Shown here one piece after another: positions 57,133 to 64,000 of a stretch of DNA of 64,000 bases. The stretch is from Rhodothermales bacterium (lineage in GTDB: Bacteria; Bacteroidota; Rhodothermia; Rhodothermales; Bin80): the NCBI GenBank assembly GCA_958296045.1, contig CATQHT010000003.1, forward strand, positions 1,375,246-1,439,245, given 5' to 3'. Every line of letters starts with the position of its first letter. Position 1 is the stretch's first letter. A program made the position numbers and the translations under genes. The notes under the pieces are model-generated. The model was not told where the DNA came from. It worked only from the letters and a program-made list of their open reading frames with translations, and ran no database searches.

Positions 57133-58235
57133 GCCGGATCGATTTCGGTGAGAGTAACGGTTTTTCCGCGTCGCACCGCCCGCACCAAGACCAACGCGTT
57201 CCAGAGGGGACGCACAATGTCGTCCATCATTTCAGGTGCGACCTTCACCTTGTGTTGAGCATCGTCTTCGGCAACAATCCGGATCTCATTGTTGGCACCT
57301 CGCGCGTCCGCGAAAAGGAGAGTGCCGCGTATCTCCACAACGCGCTCCTCTGCTCCGGTGTGGGCCCCAACCGACGGTTGGACATCCTTCTTGGGGCGAG
57401 TGAAGCCAACCCTGCGAGGTCCTTCAATCCCGGAGGTGGCGAATCCAACCTGCTTGATGCTCGTGCCATCCGGCGCGATCTGTTTCACCAAGGCGAGGGC
57501 GTTTCGACGATAAGAATCGTCCGGAATCATTTCCTCAAGTTGATCCTCGACAGAACCGTTCACCTTCTCAACAATCGTCAGGAAATCGTCGATCACCTCC
57601 GGTAGCTCCGGCAGATCAAGCAACCCCGGAAGGTGCAATTGACCACTGCCCAGACGGATAGATACTGAGTAGCTCGCCGCCCTCGCCAAGGAGACATGCG
57701 GACTCAAGTAGTCCCGTATCGCGGCTTCGGGAGGTCCCCTGCGCCGGAACGGTCTTTCTGCTCTTCTCTCGGTGATGCGCGTAAACATTCCCAACATAGC
57801 GTCCACGCGGGTGCGGTAGGCCGTCCATTCGGCAATGCCCAAGCCCACTCCCGGGCCTGACAGGGTCAACTCGATCTCGCTATCGGCAAGGACAAGTCCG
57901 CGTGTGTGCAGGTGCCGACGGAAGTTCGCCTGTTCCCAGACTTCGCGCAGTTCGTGAGCAATCTCGGGCGGAGGATCCGCCGCAAGTCCGGCAGAGGCGA
58001 GTTTCTCTGAAAGTCGAATGTTACCGCAGTCCAGAGCGAGCCAAGCGGCGCTCCGATGCATGACTGCGCGGGTCGTCGGGGTTGGATCCTGGAGGGCGCG
58101 CAGTGCCTCCAACTCGCTCTCAAGGGCCTCCGCGTAAAGCCGTCTAGCTTCGTCCAGGTTGCCTGCTGCCTTGGAACGATCCGCAAAGAAAGCAAGGTCC
58201 ATCGCCCGATCATGTGAGGTGCTTGACCTATTCAT
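57129..58235 (-). CDS. Unrecognised protein of the DUF499 operon (TPR-like N-terminus)
   Basis: A 368-aa protein. Residues ~10-110 are helical and TPR-like (AKAAGNLDEARRLYAEALESE; AAWLALDCGNIRLSEKLASAGL). The remainder mixes alpha and beta without a motif I know; VEKVNGSVEDQLEEMIPDDSYRRNALALV is a possible helical hairpin. No signal peptide or membrane segment. Both ends overlap neighbours by four bases, so it is co-translated with the operon and probably works in the same complex. Confidence 0.75.
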   Translation of the reverse strand: MNRSSTSHDRAMDLAFFADRSKAAGNLDEARRLYAEALESELEALRALQDPTPTTRAVMHRSAAWLALDCGNIRLSEKLASAGLAADPPPEIAHELREVWEQANFRRHLHTRGLVLADSEIELTLSGPGVGLGIAEWTAYRTRVDAMLGMFTRITERRAERPFRRRGPPEAAIRDYLSPHVSLARAASYSVSIRLGSGQLHLPGLLDLPELPEVIDDFLTIVEKVNGSVEDQLEEMIPDDSYRRNALALVKQIAPDGTSIKQVGFATSGIEGPRRVGFTRPKKDVQPSVGAHTGAEERVVEIRGTLLFADARGANNEIRIVAEDDAQHKVKVAPEMMDDIVRPLWNALVLVRAVRRGKTVTLTEIDPA

Positions 58236-58777
58236 GTTGTCGCTATCTTAGCCGTTGGGCGCCCGAATTCAACGACGATCGCGTAGCCTGGGACCGCCGC
58301 TTTACCACGGTTCATTTGATTGAGCTTCTCGCGCACACGCCGGTCGACGTTGGCGGAAGACCCTCGGCGAATGCCAGACACCTCAAGCCGGACTTCGTCC
58401 TGCATCGGGTCTCCGTCAAAGTCCCGTCCGAGCCAGTAGTCGAACCCCGTACCGTGTCGGGACCGGCGTGTTGTCACGTAGCCGAGTAACCGGCGGGCCA
58501 GCAGAAGGGCGACTCCCGCCGCTCCGCTCTCCGTGGCGTCTATGTCGTTGCGCCATGTGAGGCGTGCTTGCACGTTCGGAGGCTCCCATTGGAGCCGATG
58601 CGTGCCCGTGGTCGAACCAGTGACGACGAGTGCAACGCCGGGTTCGTGCTGCTGCGACTCCATGCACACTGCACCCGCCTGGGCGAGGGAGCCCCCGACT
58701 TCTGGACTCAAGCCGACCATGGTACCATCACCCAAGTCGCGGAGATCGAGAAACTGCTGGCGTCGTCGCTTACTCAT
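58232..58777 (-). CDS. Unrecognised small protein of the DUF499 operon
   Basis: A 181-aa soluble protein (QFLDLRDLGDGTMVGLSPEV near the start; RRSRHGTGFDYWLGRD and VRLEVSGIRRGSSANVDRRV later). The last stretch, D-Y-W-L-G and V-R-L-E-V-S-G, has the look of a nuclease-like or DUF-type beta fold with acidic residues, but I cannot assign a family. It overlaps the DUF7680-like gene by 8 bp and the 368-aa gene by 4 bp. Confidence 0.75.
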   Translation of the reverse strand: MSKRRRQQFLDLRDLGDGTMVGLSPEVGGSLAQAGAVCMESQQHEPGVALVVTGSTTGTHRLQWEPPNVQARLTWRNDIDATESGAAGVALLLARRLLGYVTTRRSRHGTGFDYWLGRDFDGDPMQDEVRLEVSGIRRGSSANVDRRVREKLNQMNRGKAAVPGYAIVVEFGRPTAKIATT

Positions 58778-59255
58778 CCGAGACCATTATCCGCAGTGCG
58801 CGGCGAACCCGGCCCTGTTCCGGCCCCGTCGTCACCTTGCTGAACCAATAGTGCGCCTCCTCCGGCTCCATCGAGGATATGGCTCGCGCCACCTCTTCTA
58901 TGCGGCGATGCTTCTGGAGGGGCTTGAGCGCGGCGAAGAGCAAGCCCAGGCGCACGGCGTCCTCCTCGCAAACCTTGAAAGGGGCACGGCGCGTAGCACT
59001 CAGGTCGGTCGAGCGGTATCCCGCACGGCGGATTGCGGCGAGCACCTGATCCAGGATGCCAAGGAGCGGCTCTCCCCAAACTCGGATCACCAACTCTCCG
59101 GCGGGACCGATTTCCCCGCGATCGGCCTCCACGCGGTAAAGCGCCACCCCGTATCCAAGGCCGTCGCGGGGAAGCACCCTCAATTCGAGGGCCGAGTCAG
59201 CGGATCCGCGCCGCGAGGCAGGTGGCGAACAGCGAGCGGTGGCTGTCGAGGGCAT
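58770..59255 (-). CDS. DUF7680-like protein of the DUF499 operon
   Basis: A 161-aa protein starting at ATG 59255, 10 bp after the DUF499 stop; a longer frame from 59387 overlaps DUF499 and is rejected. The body ALELRVLPRDGLGYGVALYR, YRSTDLSATRRAPFKVCEED, VRLGLLFAALKPL resembles DUF7680-type proteins, small partners that travel with DUF499 ATPases; this family match is from memory and uncertain. Function unknown. Confidence 0.68.
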   Translation of the reverse strand: MPSTATARCSPPASRRGSADSALELRVLPRDGLGYGVALYRVEADRGEIGPAGELVIRVWGEPLLGILDQVLAAIRRAGYRSTDLSATRRAPFKVCEEDAVRLGLLFAALKPLQKHRRIEEVARAISSMEPEEAHYWFSKVTTGPEQGRVRRALRIMVSDE

Positions 59256-59265
59256 AGGGCGTGAT

Positions 59266-62200
59266 CTATCCGAGAGCCAATTCCGGGGCCGATGTCGGTC
59301 GTTCTTCGGCTCGGACCTCGATTCGGCCCATGTCCAACTGCACCATAACGTCCCGGAGTGTCTGGAAGGCCTGGGATCCGGGCGCAAGCCCCGCTGGGTA
59401 CGAGGCGGTCAGCACAATCTTGACATCCACTTTGGTCGCCTCTCCAGCCTGTACCTCAAGAGTGGACCGAAGGCGCTTGTAGCGATCCCAGAGTCCATCA
59501 TAGCGTACCTCCACCGAGCCGTCCGCACTCCGCTCGCCGAACTCGGCAACCAGTTGCAGGACTACACGGTACACCCCCTTCGGGAACTGGGGGACCGCCA
59601 TGCCAAGGGCTCGCAAGTCGGACAAGTCCACGCACGTGATCGTGAGGGTGCCGATGAACTCCCGTCCGGCGTCTTGGAACCCGTCGGCGAGGCGCTGGAA
59701 GACCCTGCCCGGCGCGCCCGTCTTGGTGACGACCAATGAAACCTCGTCGTCGCATGCGCACTCGACATGTCCGCAGAGCGGGCACTCCTCCCCGCATGCG
59801 CACTCCGCGCGTCCACAGCGGGCGCATTTCTCTGCGGGCGGAAACACCCGGTCGGCTTCCTCCGATGTGTAGAGCATCGCCTCGCCGGAAACCTCGACGA
59901 ACGGAGGCGGTGAGTCCTTGCGGTGGGGGCAATCCCGCTTCGGGTCGTAGTAGACCCAGACGCCCTGGCTACACCCGTTCCGGATCGTCTTCTTCAACTG
60001 ATTCGGGTCCACGAGCATCTTGAGCCCGAGGCGCTTTGCGAACTCCCTTCGCAGGTCGTCGGTGGACATGTCGCCTCGGCCGCTCGTCCACGCTTTCGCC
60101 TTCACGTATTGGGCGCTCATCGGGCTGTCGTCGCCGGTGAGGACCTTGTCCAGATCGCGCAACACGCCCACCAGAATCCCGGTCTGGTCCCGGCTCACCT
60201 TTCCCAGCTCCTGAACCGGCATCCCTTGGTATGCAAGGCCGTCGGACCGCTTCGGGACGTCGGCGGACGGATAGAAGAGGTGCCGGTAGGTCCGGGTGAC
60301 CGCGACCCGGACATCCAACTCGGCACGGGCGCCCATCGAGCGCAGGTCATTCTGCTGGTCACGGCTGAACTGCGCCATTCGTCCCCGGTCCTTCACGATC
60401 CGTTCGATGGCGAGGTGCCGCTGGGCGAGCGCGACCATGCGTTCCGAAGCCGTCTTGTCGGCGACCAAGAACGCCACGTTGTTCTTGAAGGTGCGGGGGG
60501 TCTCCGTGGTCCCCGCGTAGGCGAAGAGCTTGCGAACAACGTCTGGAGGCGCCGGGCTCGCCTCACCCGCCTCTACCGCGCACGCCTCGAAGTGCGGGAC
60601 GGCCAGTTTGGGCGCGCCGGAATCGTCGGCGAGTTCGGAGGCCTCCGCCGGAAAGTAGACGGGCTTGAAGGTGCCGGGACGCCATACCCGCTGGATGCGC
60701 CGGTCCACCTCCTGCTTGGCGCGCACCAGTCCCACGAGCGAAAGTTCGTCCTGCACGACCTTCTCGAGACTCGGTTCGGTCTTGAACAGGAACAGGCGGC
60801 CATCCCAATGGAGGAACCAGAATGCTTCTCCCGTCGCTCCACGCTTCTCGCCCCGCGCCCGGGCCAGGGTTTGGCGCAGCAGTTCGGGATCGTCGCCGGG
60901 CTGTACGGTGGCGGCCAGCAGGTCCGGCCACTCGATCCCCGAGGCGATGCCCTGCGTTAGGCTGTGGACGAAGATCGACGTGGCCAGTCGGCGGCCGTAG
61001 GGTGGCTTCCCCTCCGCCACCCAACGTTCGTCCTGCTTCTCCGCGTGCGCGGGATTGCCCGGCCTGCCGCTGGCGATGTCGGCCTGGACCACTGCGCGGA
61101 ACTCCGGCCGTCCAAGCCGCGACGTGAGATCGTTGAGAATCGCCTCGTCGCGCAGGTCGACATGGAATGGCGCAATGGTCCACACGTCGGGACTCCGCGA
61201 CTTCCACAGCCCCCGAATCATTCGGGCCAACAACCGAAGCGCGCCGCGGGTCTTCTGGAACTGCGGGATCGTCGCCGTCTTCAGGGTGAGAACGGTGAAG
61301 AGGTCGGGATGGAACGGATAGTTCTTCTCCACCTCTGTATGGTGTTCCGCACGGAGGAGACGTTCGGGGATGTCGGCCCCGCGTTCGGCCAATTCGGCGT
61401 AACATGCCCGGTACGCGTCGGCGGCCGCTACGGCGGCCGAGTCGTCGAAGCGCTTGAAGAGCCGATGGCGCACGATGGGCGCGATTTCCGATTCGGACGC
61501 GGGTGTGATAACCCGTTCCTGCCGCGCCGTCACCTTCCGTACCTCCTCCAGTTCCGTCTGCAATTGAACCGTCTCCGCACCGAACGCGTCGGAGGAATCG
61601 GCGAGCGTAAGCACGAACACGATGTTCGGGCGGCTGACCGCCAACTCGATCAGGGCCATGAGGAACGCGACGGTCTGCTCGGCGAGATCGGTTCGCTCGT
61701 TCTTTGCGCGCACTGCCTTCGCGACCCGCAGGTAGCGCGCGATCTCGTCGAACAAGATCAGCGTCGGCTTGTCTCCGACGGCGCGCTCCAGTGAGGCGGT
61801 GCCGGGCGCCGTCAAGGCTTCGTCCGATCTCCTCACGTGCTCGTAGGCGCACCTCCCACCCTCCGAGCCGTCGGTGCTCGCGCCTACTTGCCACGCCAAC
61901 TCCCCCCACAGCGTCCACGTGTGAACCCCGTCGTGGACGATCCCCTCGGCGGGGTCCAGATCCGACCCCACGATACCCGCGACCGCCCATCCCTGGTGGG
62001 GCAGCCAGTCGGAGGCCGGAACGACGCTCCCGCCGGGAATGCCTCGCTCCACGTTCGCTTCACCAACATCGAGTGCTGCCTGCCCGCCGCCTGTGGCAAG
62101 GTGGTACAACGCGATCAGGTTGTGGGTCTTACCGCCGCCGAACGAGGTCTCCAGACGAATGAAGGGGCTGCTCGCGGGCTGCCGTCCCGACAGACGACCG

Positions 62201-62391
62201 AGAACCTCCCGCGCCAGCGTCTTCAACCCGTCGGTCGGAAACGTATTGCGGAAGAAGTTGTCCGGATCCTGGTAAGCCGGGTCGGCCGTACCGTCGATCA
62301 CGTCGCGGAGCCGGGCCGCAAAGGTGTCCTCGGTCAGGTTGCCCGCGAGCACCTCGGGGCGCGGGCGGCAGGTCTCGAAGATGGGTTTCAT
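59266..62391 (-). CDS. DUF499 family AAA-type ATPase (defence-associated)
   Basis: A 1041-aa protein; the ATG at 62391 (MKPIFETCRPRPEVLAG) is the family start, and the frame to 62571 is an extension. The Walker A variant ETSFGGGKTHNLIALYH is near residue 85, Walker B is TLILFDEIARYL near residue 225, and the following sensor region is IVFVLTLADSSDAFG. A cysteine-rich segment near residues 890-920 (CARCGRAECACGEECPLCGH) looks like two zinc ribbons. DUF499 ATPases occur with DUF1156 methylases in anti-phage loci. It is the first gene of the operon and all motifs are intact. Confidence 0.88.
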   Translation of the reverse strand: MKPIFETCRPRPEVLAGNLTEDTFAARLRDVIDGTADPAYQDPDNFFRNTFPTDGLKTLAREVLGRLSGRQPASSPFIRLETSFGGGKTHNLIALYHLATGGGQAALDVGEANVERGIPGGSVVPASDWLPHQGWAVAGIVGSDLDPAEGIVHDGVHTWTLWGELAWQVGASTDGSEGGRCAYEHVRRSDEALTAPGTASLERAVGDKPTLILFDEIARYLRVAKAVRAKNERTDLAEQTVAFLMALIELAVSRPNIVFVLTLADSSDAFGAETVQLQTELEEVRKVTARQERVITPASESEIAPIVRHRLFKRFDDSAAVAAADAYRACYAELAERGADIPERLLRAEHHTEVEKNYPFHPDLFTVLTLKTATIPQFQKTRGALRLLARMIRGLWKSRSPDVWTIAPFHVDLRDEAILNDLTSRLGRPEFRAVVQADIASGRPGNPAHAEKQDERWVAEGKPPYGRRLATSIFVHSLTQGIASGIEWPDLLAATVQPGDDPELLRQTLARARGEKRGATGEAFWFLHWDGRLFLFKTEPSLEKVVQDELSLVGLVRAKQEVDRRIQRVWRPGTFKPVYFPAEASELADDSGAPKLAVPHFEACAVEAGEASPAPPDVVRKLFAYAGTTETPRTFKNNVAFLVADKTASERMVALAQRHLAIERIVKDRGRMAQFSRDQQNDLRSMGARAELDVRVAVTRTYRHLFYPSADVPKRSDGLAYQGMPVQELGKVSRDQTGILVGVLRDLDKVLTGDDSPMSAQYVKAKAWTSGRGDMSTDDLRREFAKRLGLKMLVDPNQLKKTIRNGCSQGVWVYYDPKRDCPHRKDSPPPFVEVSGEAMLYTSEEADRVFPPAEKCARCGRAECACGEECPLCGHVECACDDEVSLVVTKTGAPGRVFQRLADGFQDAGREFIGTLTITCVDLSDLRALGMAVPQFPKGVYRVVLQLVAEFGERSADGSVEVRYDGLWDRYKRLRSTLEVQAGEATKVDVKIVLTASYPAGLAPGSQAFQTLRDVMVQLDMGRIEVRAEERPTSAPELALG

Positions 62392-62616
62392 TGAGCCTGC
62401 GGGCGGTGGATGGGAGCGTCGGCCAAAACCAGATTGGGTAGGAACACTAGGAAGTCGAGTGCGGTTCGGGCAACGGCTCGATTCATACTGCACCACGCCG
62501 CTGGCGGGCGCGTCTGGCGGGTCGGATACTTTCTGGAACAGCATTGGACAGCGTGAAATCGTTGGACGCACCCCGCCAGTTGACTCGCCTTCAGCCCTGT
62601 CCTCACCGTTCGGGAT

Positions 62617-62715
62617 ATGAAGATACCGAAGCAGCAGGTCAACTCACGGATCGCCCACTGGAAGGGTCGCGAGACGGCGCTGGAGCCCTTGGGGTGGACG
62701 GGCCGTCGAGCCGAA
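62617..62715 (+). pseudogene. N-terminal fragment of a gene cut by the IS66 remnant
   Basis: 33 codons starting MKIPKQQVNSRIAHWKG and ending LGWTGRRAE. The ending resembles the start of helix-turn-helix-type proteins seen on integrative elements, but the identification is weak. After 62715 the sequence is IS66 DNA in the other orientation. Probably a dead fragment. Confidence 0.35.
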
Positions 62716-63085
62716 AACGCCTTCAGACTCTGCGAGCCACTCAATAAATGCTCCACCAGCGGAAACATGTCCTCCGAACTGCGACGTAACGATGCCATTG
62801 CACCCCCAGTTAAGTTGCTCACTGACCGAAGTAACAATATCAGCTAGCCAAGCCCCTCAACGTCATATATACTCTACGGGGCACTTAGTCCCCGCCGGTG
62901 ACGACCACTACATGCCTCGAGCAATCCTATGCAGACCTGCCCGGTGTCGTAAATCGACCTTCCCGCCACGACTAAGGGTACTCCCAGCCTGCCCGGAGCC
63001 GAGGCTATGGTATCATCACTAACAACCCATTAAAACATAAGATGGCCACATGGCCTAGATTTAATGTAATCTACGGAACGGTTAC
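62716..63085 (-). mobile_element. Degenerate IS66 right end (tnpA start plus terminal repeat)
   Basis: ~370 bp clearly homologous, with many substitutions, to 49375-49738 of the intact IS66. It includes the tnpA start (MASLRRSSEDMFPLVEHL, ATG near 62798) in an uninterrupted frame, the non-coding end region, and the terminal repeat ending CTACGGAACGGTTAC at 63085. The rest of the element is missing. It is an older, independent insertion, and its divergence shows a long history of IS66 in this genome. Confidence 0.85.
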
Positions 63086-63455
63086 AGAGCGTGTTCCAGA
63101 CCGCGCGCAGCCCGCGGTCGGTCACGCGCGCTAAAGTCAAGTTCCGTGCATCTTGCACCGTATTTGGACACGCAGGCAGGGCGGGCGCCGGCAACAAGCG
63201 GCGATCGATACCGGTGGCATACGAATTCGTCGGCGCTGGCAGCGCCACGAGGCCCCGATCCTCCAGTTTCACCAGCGACCTGACGCGCCCCGCAACCTGC
63301 AAGCGCCCGCGCACGTCAACAAAGCCGAAACTCGCACGTACACCATGGATCATCACCGCGCGAGTCTTCAGCCGCGAATCCGATAACACGGCTTCGACGT
63401 GGGCCTGCTACGCCGCCTCGCTCAGCGTGAGCATCTCCTGATTCTGCGTGAACAT
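63086..63455 (-). pseudogene. N-terminal fragment of a second DUF4338-type transposase
   Basis: The frame from ATG 63455 (MFTQNQEMLTLSEAA) has a TAG at codon 16 and is then open: VLSDSRLKTRAVMIHGV, LQVAGRVRSLVKLEDRGLVALPAP, ending DRGLRAVWNTL at the IS66 remnant. It aligns with residues ~25-125 of the transposase at 17687 (RALAGMVCEQF, ALRVLHSEEQIALPPP, DRAIWNTL). Truncated and with a stop, so dead. Confidence 0.65.
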
Positions 63456-63722
63456 ACCGCACACGCTAGGAAGTGAGCCATCCTTAGTGGGGATATGGAC
63501 TGGTCAGGAGGGAGAGAGATGTCTGACTTCCTGTCCGCAGCGGCCTTTATTGACCCACCACCCGGCAGATATCGGAAATTTAGCTGGGCAATCCAGGTAA
63601 AGGGCAGGCCCAGGCATACCCCGGGCCGAGGCGGGAATCCAGCCGGCCGCTTGGAATGGTCGGCAGATACCACTACCGGCGGCCGCGCACGATACCTGTG
63701 TTTCCAATGCCTGCTCGGGGCA

Positions 63723-64000
63723 TCATCCAGACTTGGATCGCTTAGCTATGGAGCGGGCTTTGCGCTGGGCTAAGCGCTGGGCGCGGGCCATCGTGTGCGG
63801 ATTAACCATAGGCTCTAGGTGCGCGAGCCGTTGGGTTGCCGCCTCGTCCCCCTGCGCTGCCGCCATCTGATACCAGACGCAGACCTCAAGCTGCGTGCGC
63901 GCGTCGCCGTGCTCCCCTTCTAGCAAACGGGCCAAGCTCCGCTGACTAGGCGCATACCCGCGCTCCGCTGCGTGGCGGTGCAAACGGATCGCTTCGCGTC
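63723..64000 (-). CDS. Sel1-repeat protein, 5' partial
   Basis: The frame is open to the window edge, so its start lies beyond 64000. The ~92 visible residues contain Sel1-like repeats (EAIRLHRHAAERGYAPSQRS; WYQMAAAQGDEAATQRL) and a basic tail (AQRKARSIAKRSKSG). Sel1 repeats mediate protein-protein contacts; specific role unknown. Confidence 0.7.
   Translation of the reverse strand, partial: REAIRLHRHAAERGYAPSQRSLARLLEGEHGDARTQLEVCVWYQMAAAQGDEAATQRLAHLEPMVNPHTMARAQRLAQRKARSIAKRSKSG

Noticed and set aside
60563..61990. A 475-aa minus-strand frame inside DUF499
   Set aside because: It is a GC-rich shadow frame with runs of Arg and Gly; the overlapping DUF499 frame has all the family motifs.
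63520..63773. Overlapping ORFs on both strands near 63.5-63.7 kb
   Set aside because: Neither frame reads like a known protein and both are low in aliphatic cores; they are chance frames.

Overview
The window looks like chromosome from a bacterium of the Rhodothermota/Balneolota side of the Bacteroidota-related lineages. The reasons are a choice-of-anchor B (LVIVD-type) surface protein, a thioester alpha-2-macroglobulin paired with PBP1C, a MraZ-headed dcw cluster with a PASTA-tailed FtsI, an OmpA protein with PKD domains, a sulfurtransferase/SufE pair and a GC-rich genome. This placement is an inference from gene content. No rRNA, tRNA or CRISPR array was seen.

Housekeeping part (1-17.4 kb and 25.5-46.6 kb). 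In order: a choice-of-anchor B protein (5' end outside the window); a dipeptide-epimerase/DUF1611 pair resembling DgcA/DgcN of D-glutamate catabolism; an A2M lipoprotein plus PBP1C; GyrB; a GT2 glycosyltransferase; a sulfurtransferase; SufE. After an IS-filled gap come a methyltransferase, CTP synthase and a 13-gene division and wall cluster: mraZ-rsmH-ftsL-ftsI-murE-mraY-murD-ftsW-murG-murC-ftsQ-ftsA-ftsZ. Most of its genes overlap by 1-4 bases, and MraZ-type boxes lie upstream. rpsT, an OmpA/PKD protein and queG follow.

Nested mobile DNA, region 1 (17.7-24.9 kb). A DUF4338-Tn5-type transposase gene is cut by a 4,936-bp element (18431-23366) with inverted ends and a 3-bp TTA duplication; deleting the element restores the frame exactly. 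The element carries tnpB. That tnpB is itself cut by a group II intron (A), which is cut by another group II intron (B, encoding a reverse transcriptase); a third intron (C) sits in tandem at A's 3' end. Removing all introns joins two tnpB exons in frame.

Nested mobile DNA, region 2 (46.7-56.8 kb). A complete IS66 element has an 8-bp duplication. An IS1634-type element follows; its leader holds a 2.46-kb IS256-family element with a 9-bp duplication, and its transposase gene is split by a serine-recombinase element with recognisable attL and attR. The IS256 element encodes two overlapping genes: a normal transposase, preceded by a homologue in which all three catalytic acidic residues are replaced.

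Defence-like operon (56.7-62.4 kb, minus strand). DUF499 ATPase, a DUF7680-like protein, two unrecognised proteins and a DUF1156-type DNA methylase form a tightly coupled operon. The IS1634 element has cut off all but the first ~125 codons of the methylase. Upstream are a degenerate IS66 end, a fragment of a second DUF4338 transposase, and a Sel1-repeat gene that runs out of the window.
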